Positions 49,309-59,751 of a stretch of DNA of 64,000 bases are shown here, piece by piece. The position numbers and the translations under genes are program-made. Origin of the DNA: Burkholderia cepacia GG4 (GTDB taxonomy: Bacteria > Pseudomonadota > Gammaproteobacteria > Burkholderiales > Burkholderiaceae); the NCBI RefSeq assembly GCF_000292915.1, contig NC_018513.1, forward strand, positions 1,736,001-1,800,000. Reading direction: 5' to 3'. The notes beneath the pieces were generated by a model that saw only the letters and a program-made list of their open reading frames with translations, was not told the DNA's origin and did not search any database. Within the stretch, counting starts at the first letter, position 1; each line of letters begins with the position of its first letter.

Positions 49309-49345
49309 AAACGCCGGCGCGATGCAACATCGCGCCGGCGTTTTT
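49309..49345. terminator. Bidirectional terminator between metC and serB
   Basis: A 16-bp stem (AAACGCCGGCGCGATG with its complement) around a caa loop, followed by T5, shared by two convergent genes. Confidence 0.93.
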
Positions 49346-49364
49346 CATTGGCGGCTTGCGCGGA

Positions 49365-50210
49365 TCAGAACAGCCGCAGCAGCCCGTCGAGGCCGACGTG
49401 GTCGAACGCGACGGTGGCGGCATCGCGCACGACGGGCTTCGCGTGGAACGCCACCGACAACCCGGCTTCGGCCATCATCTTCAGGTCATTCGACCCGTCG
49501 CCCATCGCGATCGCGCGGCTCGGCTCGATGCCGAGCGATGCGCAGGTATCGCGCAGCATGCGCGCCTTCACGTCCGCGTTGACGATTTCGCCGAGCACCT
49601 TCCCGGTCAGCTTGCCGTCGACGATCTCGAGCGTGTTCGCGTGCGCATGGTCGAGGCCGAGGCGCGCCTTCAGGCGCTCGGTGAAGAACGTGAAGCCGCC
49701 CGACACGAGCAGCGTCTTCAGCCCCGCGGCCTTCACGCCGGCGAGCATCGTCTCCGCCCCCGGCGACAGTTGCAGACGTTCCTCGTACACGCGCTCGAGC
49801 GCCTGCGCGTCGAGCCCCGCGAGCAGTGCGACGCGGCGCGTGAGGCTTTCGTTGAAGTCGCGGATCTCGCCGCGCATCGACGCTTCGGTGATCTCGGCGA
49901 CCTGCGTCTTCAGTCCGCAGAAATCGGCGATCTCGTCGATGCATTCAATCGTGATCAGCGTCGAGTCCATGTCCATCACGACGAGCCCGAAATCGCCGAG
50001 CGTGCGCCCGGCGTCGACGAACGCGAAGTCGAGCGCGTGCGTGCCGCAGTACGCGTCGATATCGAGACGCTGCGCCGGGTTCGCGTTTTCGATGCGCAGT
50101 GCGTGATCGTCCGTCTGCACGATGCGGGTGCCGCGCGACAGCGCGAGCAGCGGTTTGTGATGCGCGTCCGACAACGGCGCGAGACTCTGGATGACGAGGT
50201 TCTGGGTCAT
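49365..50210 (-). CDS. serB: Phosphoserine phosphatase SerB
   Basis: 281 residues, start MTQNLVIQSLAPLSDAHHKP. Last step of serine synthesis, a HAD-family phosphatase. The N-terminal ~75 residues are an ACT-like regulatory domain. The catalytic block is VVMDMDSTLITIECIDE with the nucleophile Asp80 and Asp82. SGGFTFFTERLKARLGLD and AIAMGDGSNDLKMMAEAGLS are the further HAD motifs. Convergent with the cystathionine lyase gene. Confidence 0.95.
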   Translation of the reverse strand: MTQNLVIQSLAPLSDAHHKPLLALSRGTRIVQTDDHALRIENANPAQRLDIDAYCGTHALDFAFVDAGRTLGDFGLVVMDMDSTLITIECIDEIADFCGLKTQVAEITEASMRGEIRDFNESLTRRVALLAGLDAQALERVYEERLQLSPGAETMLAGVKAAGLKTLLVSGGFTFFTERLKARLGLDHAHANTLEIVDGKLTGKVLGEIVNADVKARMLRDTCASLGIEPSRAIAMGDGSNDLKMMAEAGLSVAFHAKPVVRDAATVAFDHVGLDGLLRLF

Positions 50211-50386
50211 GACGGGATGATTGGAGGCGAATGAAACGCGTGCACGGCCGGCGGGCGGCCGCCTGCGAACGCGGGCCCCGTCCGGCTTCGGGCCACTGCG
50301 TCGCGAACGCGTCATTGTAGCTGGTTGGTATCCGATCACGACCGGATCGCTGCCGGGCAGGTGGGCAGGTGGGCGGTCGCCGGCGG

Positions 50387-51328
50387 CTATTGCCCGTCCG
50401 CGCGATCCCAGTAAGGCGGATCGCCGAAGTGCTCGGCCAGGAACGCGATGAATGCGAGCGTCTTCAGCGGCACATGCGCGCGGCTCGGATAGACGGCCCA
50501 GATCGCGACGTCGTCCGCGAACGGGTAGTCGTCGAGCACGGTGACGAGCGCGCCGCTCGCGAGCAGCGGGCCGACGTCCCAGGTCGACTTGATCGCGATA
50601 CCGAAGCCGTCGACGAGCGCTTCGCGGATCGCCTCGCCGTTGCTCGCGACGAGCCGGCCGCCGACCCGCACGGTGAGCGGGCCTTGCGGCGTGACGAACG
50701 ACCAGTCGCGCTGGTCGCCGAGGATCACGCATTCGTGCTGCGCGAGGTCGGCCGGATGGCGCGGCGTGCCGCGTTCGGCGAGGTACGCGGGCGAACAGCA
50801 CAGCACGCGCCGGTTCGCGGCGAGCTTGCGCGCGACCAGCGTCGAATCCTTGAGCGCGCCGAGGCGGATCGCGACGTCGTAGCCGTCGTCGACGAGGTCG
50901 ACGATCTCGTCGGACAGCCGCAGGTCGAGCGATACGGATGGGTAGCGGCGCAGGAACGCGGGAATCACGGGCGCGACGTGCTGGCGGCCGAACGACGACG
51001 ACATCGACACCTTCAGCCGCCCGTACGGCTCGCTGCGGCCGTGGCCGACCGATGCGCGGGCGGCCTCGGCGGCCGACAGCAGTGCCTCGGCGCGAGCCAT
51101 GAAGACTTCGCCGTCCTGCGTGAGGCTGATGCGGCGCGTGGTGCGGTGCAGCAACCGCGCGCCGAGCTGGCGTTCCAGTTGCGCGATGCGCGCGCTCGCG
51201 ACCGCGGCCGACAAGCCGAACTCGCGCCCGGCCGCGGTCACGTTCGCGAGCAGCGCGGCGCGCACGAACAGGCCGACGTCGAGCAGGTCGAGCGGCTTGT
51301 CGGGAGCCGGGATCGAATCGGACACCAT
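50387..51328 (-). CDS. LysR-family transcriptional regulator
   Basis: 313 residues. The N-terminal winged helix-turn-helix (~12-75) contains NVTAAGREFGLSAAVASARI and LERQLGARLLHRTTRRISLT; the rest is the LysR effector-binding domain (~95-300). It is divergent from a quinone-oxidoreductase-like gene, with the two starts 125 bases apart. A perfect 9-bp-arm palindrome lies 11 bases upstream of its own start codon, so autoregulation and control of the neighbour are likely. The inducer is unknown; a quinone or electrophile would fit the neighbour. Confidence 0.9.
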   Translation of the reverse strand: MVSDSIPAPDKPLDLLDVGLFVRAALLANVTAAGREFGLSAAVASARIAQLERQLGARLLHRTTRRISLTQDGEVFMARAEALLSAAEAARASVGHGRSEPYGRLKVSMSSSFGRQHVAPVIPAFLRRYPSVSLDLRLSDEIVDLVDDGYDVAIRLGALKDSTLVARKLAANRRVLCCSPAYLAERGTPRHPADLAQHECVILGDQRDWSFVTPQGPLTVRVGGRLVASNGEAIREALVDGFGIAIKSTWDVGPLLASGALVTVLDDYPFADDVAIWAVYPSRAHVPLKTLAFIAFLAEHFGDPPYWDRADGQ

Positions 51329-51330
51329 TC

Positions 51331-51359
51331 TTCTGAAATTCCTGAAAATGTTTCAGGAA
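51331..51359. promoter_or_regulatory. Perfect palindrome between the LysR gene and its divergent target, candidate operator
   Basis: TTCCTGAAA-atg-TTTCAGGAA (51339-51359), preceded by a third half-site TTCTGAAA (51331-51338) in direct repeat. The symmetric dyad length fits a LysR-type tetramer site. Confidence 0.65.
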
Positions 51360-51452
51360 ATATAGCGGTTTTCTCGAAGGATCGGGCGACCTACGATGGC
51401 GTTCATGGGGCTGCGTCGTGGCCCGCCCGATTTCCCTGAATGGAGTTTCGTG

Positions 51453-52469
51453 ATGAAAGCCGTTGGACTGACCCGCTACCTGCCGATCGACGACCCGCAG
51501 GCGCTGCTCGACGTGGAACTGCCGCAACCGGTGCCGGGCCCGCGCGACCTGCTCGTGAAGGTCGAGGCGATCTCCGTGAACCCGGTCGACACCAAGGTGC
51601 GCGCGCCGAAGCCGCAGGTCGAGGCGACCGCGCGTGTGCTCGGCTGGGACGCGGCCGGCACGGTCGTCGCGGTCGGCGCCGAGGTGACGCTGTTCCGGCC
51701 CGGCGACGAGGTGTTCTACGCGGGCAGCATCACGCGGCCCGGCGCGAACAGCGAATTCCACGCGGTCGACGAGCGGATCGCCGCACTCAAGCCGCGCACG
51801 CTCGGTTTCGCCGCGTCGGCCGCGTTGCCGCTGACTGCGCTGACCGCCTGGGAGGCGCTGTTCGACCGGCTGCGCGTGTCGCCGCAGGGCGCGGACGCGG
51901 GCAAGTCGGTCCTGATCATCGGGGGCGCGGGCGGGGTGGGCTCGATCGCGATCCAGCTCGCGAAGACGCTCGGCAAGCTGCGCGTGATCGCGACCGCGTC
52001 GCGGCCGGCGTCGTCCGACTGGGTGCGCTCGCTCGGCGCGGACGAGGTGGTCGACCATTTCGGCGACCTGCCCGCGCAGCTGCGCGCAATCGACCATCCG
52101 AACGTCGACTACGTGCTGATCTTCAACGACACGGATCGTCATTTCCCCGCTGCGGCGGAGGTAATCCGGCCGCAGGGCGGGATTTGCACGATAGTCGAGA
52201 ACGAGAAGCCGATTCCGGTCGAGCGGCTGAAGGCGAAGAGCGCCGCGTTTCACTGGGAATTCATGTTCACGCGCGCGATGTTCGAGACACCGGACATGAT
52301 CGAGCAGCACAAGATCCTGAGCGAGGTCGCCCGGCTGGTCGACGGCGGCACGCTGCGCACGACGCTCGGTGAGCAGCTCGGCGCGATCAACGCCGCGAAC
52401 GTGCGGCATGCGCACCAGTTGCTCGAGGCCGGGCGTGCGATCGGCAAGCTGGTGCTGAGCGGCTTCTGA
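51453..52469 (+). CDS. Zinc-free alcohol dehydrogenase / quinone oxidoreductase-family protein
   Basis: 338 residues from MKAVGLTRYLPIDDPQALLD, preceded by atggag (51440-51445). Medium-chain dehydrogenase fold: GroES-like N-terminal domain (VEAISVNPVDTKVRAPKPQV) lacks catalytic-zinc Cys, and the Rossmann motif is IIGGAGGVGSIAIQLAKTLG with an NADPH-like pattern. The family reduces quinones or activated alkenals. It is controlled presumably by the divergent LysR. Repeat copy B starts about 30 bases after its stop. Confidence 0.86.
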   Translation: MKAVGLTRYLPIDDPQALLDVELPQPVPGPRDLLVKVEAISVNPVDTKVRAPKPQVEATARVLGWDAAGTVVAVGAEVTLFRPGDEVFYAGSITRPGANSEFHAVDERIAALKPRTLGFAASAALPLTALTAWEALFDRLRVSPQGADAGKSVLIIGGAGGVGSIAIQLAKTLGKLRVIATASRPASSDWVRSLGADEVVDHFGDLPAQLRAIDHPNVDYVLIFNDTDRHFPAAAEVIRPQGGICTIVENEKPIPVERLKAKSAAFHWEFMFTRAMFETPDMIEQHKILSEVARLVDGGTLRTTLGEQLGAINAANVRHAHQLLEAGRAIGKLVLSGF

Positions 52470-52499
52470 GTGCCCCCAAACCTCTCGCTTCGCGCCAGG

Positions 52500-52572
52500 C
52501 CCCCGAGGGGCAATCCCGCAAGGGGACTTCCTGCGGGGCGGAAAACCTGGGGCGGCCCGGCGTTTTCTTGAG
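52500..52572. repeat. Dispersed intergenic repeat, copy B
   Basis: Matches 3220-3292 without gaps, 43 of 50 bases identical in the core (52523-52572). It sits just downstream of a gene on the same strand, as copy A does. The remaining 264-base spacer (52470-52733) holds no gene. Confidence 0.7.
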
Positions 52573-52733
52573 AGCCGGCGGCGCGCGTACGGGATGCCGC
52601 GTCGCGAACGCAAGCGGGGTAACACCCGATGCGTTTGCGGCGCATTGCATCCCGCTTGGCGGTAGACTGGCAACGCATCATGCATCGAAAACCGCGCGGC
52701 ACGCGCGTGCCGCCGCATTACAAGGAGGTCAGC

Positions 52734-53285
52734 ATGAGCCAACGCAGCTTGTCAGTCGCCGCATCGTGGTCGGTCGTGCTCGCGGCGGCGTGCGTCAGCG
52801 CGAGCGTATTCGCGGCGCCGCCGGTCAAGGGCAGCCTGAAGGGCGGCGGGACAGGGCAGCTCGAATACACCGTCAAGGTCGACTCGAAGACCTTCGGTAA
52901 TGCGCAGGAGACCCGCAAGATCCGTTCGGGCGAAACGGACGACTTCAACTGGAAGTCGGTGCCGCCGAGCGGCGCGGTCGCGATGCCGGACGGTTGCCCG
53001 AACGCCGACAACCTGCCGCGCGACGCGAACGGCGCGATGGTGCGCCAGACCCAGGTCCGGCTCGCGCCGTCGGTCGACGCGAAGGGGATCGCGAACGTGC
53101 AGATGAGCTTCCAGGCGGCCGCGCCGAAAGGCGTGCGCAACGTGAGCGCCGGCGGCAAGTCGCTGCAGTGCCCGGACGTCGTGTCGGTGAGCCAGGTCAA
53201 GTGGGTGTCGATTTCGACCAATGGCGGCTCGAAGTCGGTCACGATGAGCGACGGCACGAAGGTGACGGTGTCGATCAAGCACTGA
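52734..53285 (+). CDS. Exported protein of unknown function
   Basis: 183 residues from an ATG with an excellent site, aaggaggtc (52722-52730). The signal peptide ends near ASVFAA (~residue 28). The mature protein begins with a Gly/Lys-rich part (PPVKGSLKGGGTGQLEYTVK) and is beta-rich, with two Cys (MPDGCPNADNLPR and LQCPDVVSV) that could form a disulfide. The last segment (VSISTNGGSKSVTMSDGTKV) repeats a Ser/Thr-rich beta pattern. I recognise no family. The strong ribosome site suggests good expression; periplasmic or secreted location is inferred. Confidence 0.75.
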   Translation: MSQRSLSVAASWSVVLAAACVSASVFAAPPVKGSLKGGGTGQLEYTVKVDSKTFGNAQETRKIRSGETDDFNWKSVPPSGAVAMPDGCPNADNLPRDANGAMVRQTQVRLAPSVDAKGIANVQMSFQAAAPKGVRNVSAGGKSLQCPDVVSVSQVKWVSISTNGGSKSVTMSDGTKVTVSIKH

Positions 53286-53534
53286 GCGGGGCGCGCGGGC
53301 CGGCGATGCGTCCGGTGCGTGCGCAACCAATCCCTGGGCATGTCCGGGCGCTCCGGGCATGGCCGCGCGTGACGGTTTCGTGGCGCGCGGCTTCGTGCCG
53401 CTCCGTTGTTTTCAGCACGCAGCGCGTGTGCCGGTGTCCTGGCCGTTCGCCCGGCGCGCGGCCGCTCGCGTGACGTCATGCGGATGTCACGCTATCCTCC
53501 GCGGCATCCTCGATCATCCTTGAACGACATTCCG

Positions 53535-54008
53535 ATGAAACATCGCATGCGCGTGCTGCTGTGCGCCGCTGCGTTGGTCGCCGCCCACGCGCACGCGGCC
53601 GACGATTGCAGCTTCGTGAAGAAGGTCCCGCTGGCGTCGCGGCAGCAGATCGTCGTCGTATCGAGCGGCGCGCTGGAACCGTGCTCGACCGGCAGCTATG
53701 CGGTGCGCGTGTATTCGACCGTGCATGCCGCGTCCGGCTTCGATACCGACGACTACGTGACGGGTGTACTGCATGCACGTGACGGCACCGTGACCGACGC
53801 GTTGACGGTCGATCTCGGCGCGCGGGCGCCGCAGGCGCTGGTCGTCACGACGCGCTCGGCCGGCAGCGGCGGGTACGTCGGTGCGCAGGCCTATGTGACG
53901 ACGCCGCGCACGGTGCGGCTCGTCGCGTCGGTCGACGGGCTGGCGCCCGACGCCGACGTCACGGCCGCATTGCGGCAGGCACTCGCCAGGCGCCGCGCTG
54001 CCCGCTGA
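53535..54008 (+). CDS. Small exported protein of unknown function
   Basis: 157 residues. The signal peptide ends at AHAHAA (~residue 22). Two Cys near the N terminus of the mature chain (ADDCSFVKKV and LEPCSTGSYAVRV) may pair. The rest alternates beta segments (VRVYSTVHAASGFDTDDYVT, ALVVTTRSAGSGGYVGAQAY) without further landmarks. It lies 250 bases after another unassigned exported protein gene and is convergent with the fetB-like gene. Not recognised; a periplasmic soluble protein is the simplest reading. Confidence 0.7.
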   Translation: MKHRMRVLLCAAALVAAHAHAADDCSFVKKVPLASRQQIVVVSSGALEPCSTGSYAVRVYSTVHAASGFDTDDYVTGVLHARDGTVTDALTVDLGARAPQALVVTTRSAGSGGYVGAQAYVTTPRTVRLVASVDGLAPDADVTAALRQALARRRAAR

Positions 54009-54042
54009 CCGCACGCCGCACGCCGCACGCAAGCGGCATGCG

Positions 54043-54842
54043 TCAATGCGCGCGTTCTTCGAGCCGCGATGCGAGAAAGCGGTGATCGGGCGAGAACAGC
54101 CGGCGATACGTCATCAGCACCGCACCGACGGTGCCGAGCGCGGACGCCGCGGCGATCAGGAACATGATCACGATCTGGTAGCGCACGGCCTGCAGCGGCG
54201 ACTGGCCGGCCAGCACCTGGCCCGTCATCATCCCCGGCAGGCTCACGACGCCGACCACGGCCATCTGGTTGAGCGTCGGCAGCATGCCGGCGCGCACGGC
54301 CTGGCGCGCGGCATCCTGCGCAGCTTCCCAGCGCGTCGCGCCGAGCGCGAGCGCGGTCTCGACGCGGTCGCGCCGTGCGGTCAGTTCCTCCATCATCCGT
54401 TCGACGCCGAGCGACACGCCCGTGAGCGTATTGCCGAGAATCATCCCGAGGATCGGGATCGCATATTGCGGCGCGTACCACGGATGAATGCGGATCACGA
54501 CGAACAGCCCGATGGCCGCGACGAACCAGCTGCTGAACCAGATCGACGCGATGCTGTCGATGCGCTGCCCGCGGTACGCATGTTTGCCGCGTCCGGCGCC
54601 GGCGAAACCGGCGATCAGCGTCATCAGCGCGGTGAGCGGCAACACGACGGTCCAGTGCGGATGGCCGAACACCCAGCCGAGCACGTAGCCGATCGCGAGC
54701 AACTGCACGACGGTGCGCACGGCCGCGAGCGCGAGCTTGCGCCCGAGTCCGAGCGACAGCGCTGCCGAGATCGCGCCATTGACCGCGACGAGCGCGGCGG
54801 CGATGCCGACGTCGACCAGACTCAGGTCCTGCAGTGCGGGGC

Positions 54843-54846
<4 letters not shown>
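54043..54846 (-). CDS. fetB: FetB-like iron-export ABC permease
   Basis: 267 residues with about six hydrophobic segments. UPF0014/FetB family: LSLGLGRKLALAAVRTVVQL at the N terminus, LTGVSLGVERMMEEL, ALALGATRWEAAQDAARQAV and the near-C-terminal NQMAVVGVVSLPGMMTGQVL with AGQSPLQAVRYQIVIMFLIA are family-typical. In E. coli FetAB exports iron and protects against oxidative stress. The start overlaps the stop of the ATPase gene (ATGA), so the two are translationally coupled. Gene symbol by family similarity. Confidence 0.85.
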
Positions 54847-55544
<698 letters not shown>

Positions 55545-55696
55545 GTCACAAATGAAAAAAAGCGTTAATGGCGCCGAAGCGTTGCTGTAGCGTGCGTCAT
55601 AATACCTATTGAAAAGCCGCGGTTGTCGTGTGCCGTTCGTTCACGCAAGCGGCCCGGCATGGCGCGGCAACGCTGCATAACAACAACGGAACCGCC

Positions 55697-57979
55697 ATGA
55701 CGCTAACCCGAGCCATCGGCAAATCGGCTGTATGGATCGTCGGTATCGTCGCAATCATCATCGCGGCAGCCGGCGTCTTACTCTTCACGTTCGACTGGAA
55801 CCGCGCGAAACCGTGGGTCAACGAACAGGTGAGTGCCGCACTCGGCCGCCCGTTCGCGATCAACGGCGATCTCAAGGTCGGCTGGCGTCGCCCCGATAAC
55901 GAGACCGGCTGGCGCGCATGGGTGCCCTGGCCGAGCTTCTCTGCCACGCAGCTCGAGATCGGCAATCCCGACTGGGCGAAGGCGCCCAAGTTCGTCACGC
56001 TCGACGCCGCGCACTTCGATCTCGCGATCCTGCCGCTCCTCGCGCACGAGATCGTCATTCCGTCGATCGACGTCGTCAATCCCGCGGTCGACCTCGAGCG
56101 GCTCGACGACGGCCGCAATACGTGGACCTTCCAGTTCAAGCAATCATCGCAGCCGTCGCCGTGGAAGGTGCGGCTCGACAGCTTCGGTTTCGCGAAGGGC
56201 ACCGTCACGTATCGCGATGCGATCACGAAGGCCGATCTGACGGTCGCGATCGATACGCTCGGGCAGCCGATTCCGCTGGGCGACGTGCTGAAGGAGCAGG
56301 AACAGACATCGCGCGCGGCGTCTGCACAGCGCGTCGGCAAGCGCGGGGCCGCGCAATTGAGCGCGACGGCGAGCGCGCAGGCCGCGTCCGGTGCATCGGA
56401 GGCGCAGGGGGCGAGCGCTGCGTCGACGTCGGTGGCTGCGTCGGGTGCGGCTTCCGCTTCCGCGGTTGCTTCGGTTTCCTCTGCATCGGCGGCCGCACCG
56501 GCGGCCGGCGCAAGCGGCACCGCGGTGCCCGCGAAGCCGTCCGGCCCGACCTATGCGTTCGGGCTGAAAGTCGACGGCCGCTACAAGAACGTGCCGATCA
56601 GCGGCACCGGCAAGGTGGGCGGCGCGCTGGCGATCGAGAAGGCGACGCAGCCGTTCCCGCTGCAAGCTGACGTGAAGGCCGGCGATACGCGGCTCGCGCT
56701 CGTCGGCACGCTGACCGATCTGATGCATCTCGCGGCGCTCGACCTGCGGCTGTGGCTGCAGGGCACGTCGATGTCGCATCTCTACCAGCTCACCGGCATC
56801 ACGTTGCCCGATACGCCGCCGTATGCGACCGAAGGGCGGCTGATCGGCAACTTCAAGCCGCATGCGAGCACGTTCCGCTACGAGAACTTCAATGGCCGCG
56901 TCGGCGGCAGCGATCTCGGTGGCACGCTCACCTGGGCGCAGCGCGAGCCGCGCCCGAAGCTGTCCGGCGAACTCGTGTCGAACCTGCTGCAGTTCTCCGA
57001 CCTCGCGCCGGTGATCGGCGCGGACACGGCCCGGAGCAAGGCCAAGCGCGGCGATACGACGCGCCAGCCGCCGGACCGCGTGCTGCCGGTCGAGACGTTC
57101 CGCACCGAGCGCTGGAGCGCGATCGACGCGGACGTCAAGTTCACCGGCCGCAAGCTGATCAAGAGCGCGAACCTGCCGATCACCGACCTGTACACCCACA
57201 TCCTGCTGCAGGACGGCGTGCTGACGCTCGAGCCGCTGCAGTTCGGCGTCGCGGGCGGCACGCTCGCGACGAACGCGCATCTCGACGGCAGCCGCACGCC
57301 GCTGAAGGGCCGCTTCACGCTGACCGCGCGGCACCTGAAGCTCAAGCAGCTGTTCCCGACGCAGAAGGTGATGCAGACTGCGCTCGGCGAGATCAACGGT
57401 GACGCGTCGCTGTCGGCGACCGGCAATTCGCCGGCCGCGCTCGCGGCGACGTCGACCGGCGAAGTGAAGGCGCTCATCACGAACGGCCGCATCAGCCTCC
57501 TGCTGATGGAGGCGGCGGGCCTGAACGTCGCGAACGTCGTGTACGAGAAGCTGTTCGGCACCCGCGACGTGGACATCAATTGCGCGGCGATCGATTTCGT
57601 CGCGACCGACGGCATGCTCGATCCGAAGGTGTTCGCTCTCGATACGGACGACGCGCTGATCAACGTCGACGGCCCGATCAACCTGCGCGACGAGTCGCTC
57701 GACCTGAAGATCCATCCGCACACGAAGGGCTTCCGGGTCTTCTCGCTGCGCTCGCCGCTGTATGCGAAGGGCACGTTCAAGAACCCGAAGGTCGGCGTCG
57801 ACGCCGGTGCGCTCGCGCTGCGTGCCGGCGCGATGGTCGGGCTCGGGCTGATCAACCCGTTCGCGGCGCTGATCCCGCTGATTGCGCCGAGCAACAACCG
57901 GGACGTGCCGTGTTCGGAGCTGTTCGGGCAAATGAAGGCCACGGCGGCACAGAAGGGGGCGGAGAAGGCCGGCAAGTGA
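55697..57979 (+). CDS. AsmA-family envelope protein
   Basis: 760 residues. An N-terminal membrane anchor (~8-31, GKSAVWIVGIVAIIIAAAGV) leads into the AsmA domain (ALGRPFAINGDLKVGWRRP, GWRAWVPWPSFSATQLEIGNP). An Ala/Ser-rich insert (~205-300) interrupts the chain, and the C-terminal AsmA part (~540-730) includes GEINGDASLSATGNSPAALA and KGFRVFSLRSPLYAKGTFKN. AsmA-like proteins bridge inner and outer membranes for lipid transfer. It is divergent from the fetAB genes and followed by ybiT after 135 bases. Confidence 0.88.
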   Translation: MTLTRAIGKSAVWIVGIVAIIIAAAGVLLFTFDWNRAKPWVNEQVSAALGRPFAINGDLKVGWRRPDNETGWRAWVPWPSFSATQLEIGNPDWAKAPKFVTLDAAHFDLAILPLLAHEIVIPSIDVVNPAVDLERLDDGRNTWTFQFKQSSQPSPWKVRLDSFGFAKGTVTYRDAITKADLTVAIDTLGQPIPLGDVLKEQEQTSRAASAQRVGKRGAAQLSATASAQAASGASEAQGASAASTSVAASGAASASAVASVSSASAAAPAAGASGTAVPAKPSGPTYAFGLKVDGRYKNVPISGTGKVGGALAIEKATQPFPLQADVKAGDTRLALVGTLTDLMHLAALDLRLWLQGTSMSHLYQLTGITLPDTPPYATEGRLIGNFKPHASTFRYENFNGRVGGSDLGGTLTWAQREPRPKLSGELVSNLLQFSDLAPVIGADTARSKAKRGDTTRQPPDRVLPVETFRTERWSAIDADVKFTGRKLIKSANLPITDLYTHILLQDGVLTLEPLQFGVAGGTLATNAHLDGSRTPLKGRFTLTARHLKLKQLFPTQKVMQTALGEINGDASLSATGNSPAALAATSTGEVKALITNGRISLLLMEAAGLNVANVVYEKLFGTRDVDINCAAIDFVATDGMLDPKVFALDTDDALINVDGPINLRDESLDLKIHPHTKGFRVFSLRSPLYAKGTFKNPKVGVDAGALALRAGAMVGLGLINPFAALIPLIAPSNNRDVPCSELFGQMKATAAQKGAEKAGK

Positions 57980-58114
57980 GATTGCCGCGGATGCGGGCGC
58001 CGGCGCCGCGCGCAGCGGCCCGGTTGACGGGGCCGGAACAGTGCGGTCGGCAGTTTCTCCGACACCTGCTAAAATACACGGTTTTCCGTCGATTTCTCTC
58101 TTACGGGACCTGCC

Positions 58115-59707
58115 GTGCTTTCTACTGCCAACATCACGATGCAATTCGGGCCGAAGCCCTTGTTCGAGAATATCTCGGTCAAATTCGGCGAGGGCAACCG
58201 CTATGGTCTGATCGGCGCGAACGGCTGTGGCAAATCGACCTTCATGAAGATCCTCGGCGGCGACCTCGAGTCGAGCGCCGGCAACGTCGCGCTGGAGCCG
58301 AACGTGCGTCTCGGCAAGCTGCGCCAGGACCAGTTCGCGTATGAAGACGTGCGCGTGCTCGACGTCGTGATGATGGGCCACACCGAAATGTGGGCCGCGA
58401 TGACCGAGCGCGACGCGATCTACGCGAACCCGGAAGCCACCGACGACGACTACATGCACGCGGCCGAGCTCGAGGGCAAGTTCGCCGAATACGGCGGCTA
58501 CGACGCCGAAGCGCGCGCGGGCGCGCTGCTGCTCGGCATCGGCATCGAGGAGAAGTTCCACACCGGCACGATGGCCGACGTCGCGCCGGGCTGGAAGCTG
58601 CGCGTGCTGCTCGCACAGGCGCTGTTCTCGAAGCCGGACGTGCTGCTGCTCGACGAACCGACCAACAACCTCGACATCAACTCGATCCGTTGGCTCGAGC
58701 AAACGCTCAACGAGTACAACTCGACGATGATCATCATCTCGCACGATCGTCACTTCCTGAACTCGGTGTGCACGCACATGGCCGACATGGACTTCGGCAC
58801 GCTGAAGGTCTGGCCGGGCAACTACGACGACTACATGCTCGCATCGGCACAGGCGCGCGAGCGCCAGGCCGCGGCGAATACGCGTGCGAAGGAACGCGTG
58901 GCCGAGCTGCAGGACTTCGTGCGCCGCTTCTCGGCGAACAAGTCGAAGGCCCGCCAGGCGACGAGCCGCGCGAAGCAGATCGACAAGATCAAGATCGAGG
59001 AATTCAAGCCGTCGTCGCGCCAGAACCCGTTCATCCGCTTCGAGTTCGAGAAGAAGCTGCACAACGTCGCGGTGGTCGCGGAAGACATCACGAAGAAGTA
59101 CGAGCGCACGATCTTCCAGAACTTCAACCTGTCGGTGCAGCCGGGCGAGCGGATCGCGATCATCGGCGAGAACGGCGCGGGCAAGACGACGCTGCTGCGT
59201 TCGCTGCTCGGCGCGCTCGAGCTCGAGCACGGCACGGTGAAGTGGTCCGAGAACGCGAATGTCGGCTACATGCCGCAGGACACGTACGAGGAGTTCCCGA
59301 ACGACATCACGCTGATGGACTGGATCGACCAGTACCGCAAGGATGGCGATGATGAAACGATGGTGCGCGGCACGCTGGGCCGCCTGCTGTTCTCGTCGGA
59401 CGACATCAAGAAGTCGGTGAAGGTGCTGTCGGGCGGCGAGAAGGGCCGCATGATCTGGGGCAAGCTGATGCTCGGCCGCCACAACGTGCTGCTGATGGAC
59501 GAGCCGACCAACCACATGGACATGGAGTCGATCGAGTCGCTGCAGATCGCGCTCGAGCAGTTCGAAGGCACGCTGATCTTCGTATCCCACGACCGCGAGT
59601 TCGTGAGCGGGCTGGCGAACCGTATCATCGAAGTGCGCACGGACGGCACGCTGTTCGACTTCGGCGGGAATTACGAGGACTTCCTCACGAGCCAGGGGCA
59701 GGAGTAA
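58115..59707 (+). CDS. ybiT: ABC-F family ATPase YbiT
   Basis: 530 residues from a GTG start, the same length as E. coli YbiT and very similar along its length. Two ABC domains without membrane parts: first Walker [15 protein letters not shown] with [18 protein letters not shown], second [14 protein letters not shown] with [17 protein letters not shown] and [17 protein letters not shown]. The linker carries [20 protein letters not shown], the ribosome-facing P-site motif region. ABC-F proteins relieve ribosome stalling. A terminator follows. Confidence 0.95.
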   Translation: MLSTANITMQFGPKPLFENISVKFGEGNRYGLIGANGCGKSTFMKILGGDLESSAGNVALEPNVRLGKLRQDQFAYEDVRVLDVVMMGHTEMWAAMTERDAIYANPEATDDDYMHAAELEGKFAEYGGYDAEARAGALLLGIGIEEKFHTGTMADVAPGWKLRVLLAQALFSKPDVLLLDEPTNNLDINSIRWLEQTLNEYNSTMIIISHDRHFLNSVCTHMADMDFGTLKVWPGNYDDYMLASAQARERQAAANTRAKERVAELQDFVRRFSANKSKARQATSRAKQIDKIKIEEFKPSSRQNPFIRFEFEKKLHNVAVVAEDITKKYERTIFQNFNLSVQPGERIAIIGENGAGKTTLLRSLLGALELEHGTVKWSENANVGYMPQDTYEEFPNDITLMDWIDQYRKDGDDETMVRGTLGRLLFSSDDIKKSVKVLSGGEKGRMIWGKLMLGRHNVLLMDEPTNHMDMESIESLQIALEQFEGTLIFVSHDREFVSGLANRIIEVRTDGTLFDFGGNYEDFLTSQGQE

Positions 59708-59751
59708 TTGCCCGGGCGTTCATGCCCCCCGACCTGATGTCGATGTACCGG

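Noticed and set aside
54011..54036. Short tandem repeat (three near-copies of ccgcacg) between convergent genes
   Set aside because: Only three units of 7 bases in GC-rich DNA; no reason to think it is more than slippage.
56144..59590. 1148-codon open frame on the minus strand
   Set aside because: Lies opposite the AsmA and ybiT genes, is Arg/His/Leu-rich without motifs, and exists because high third-position GC suppresses stops on the antisense strand.
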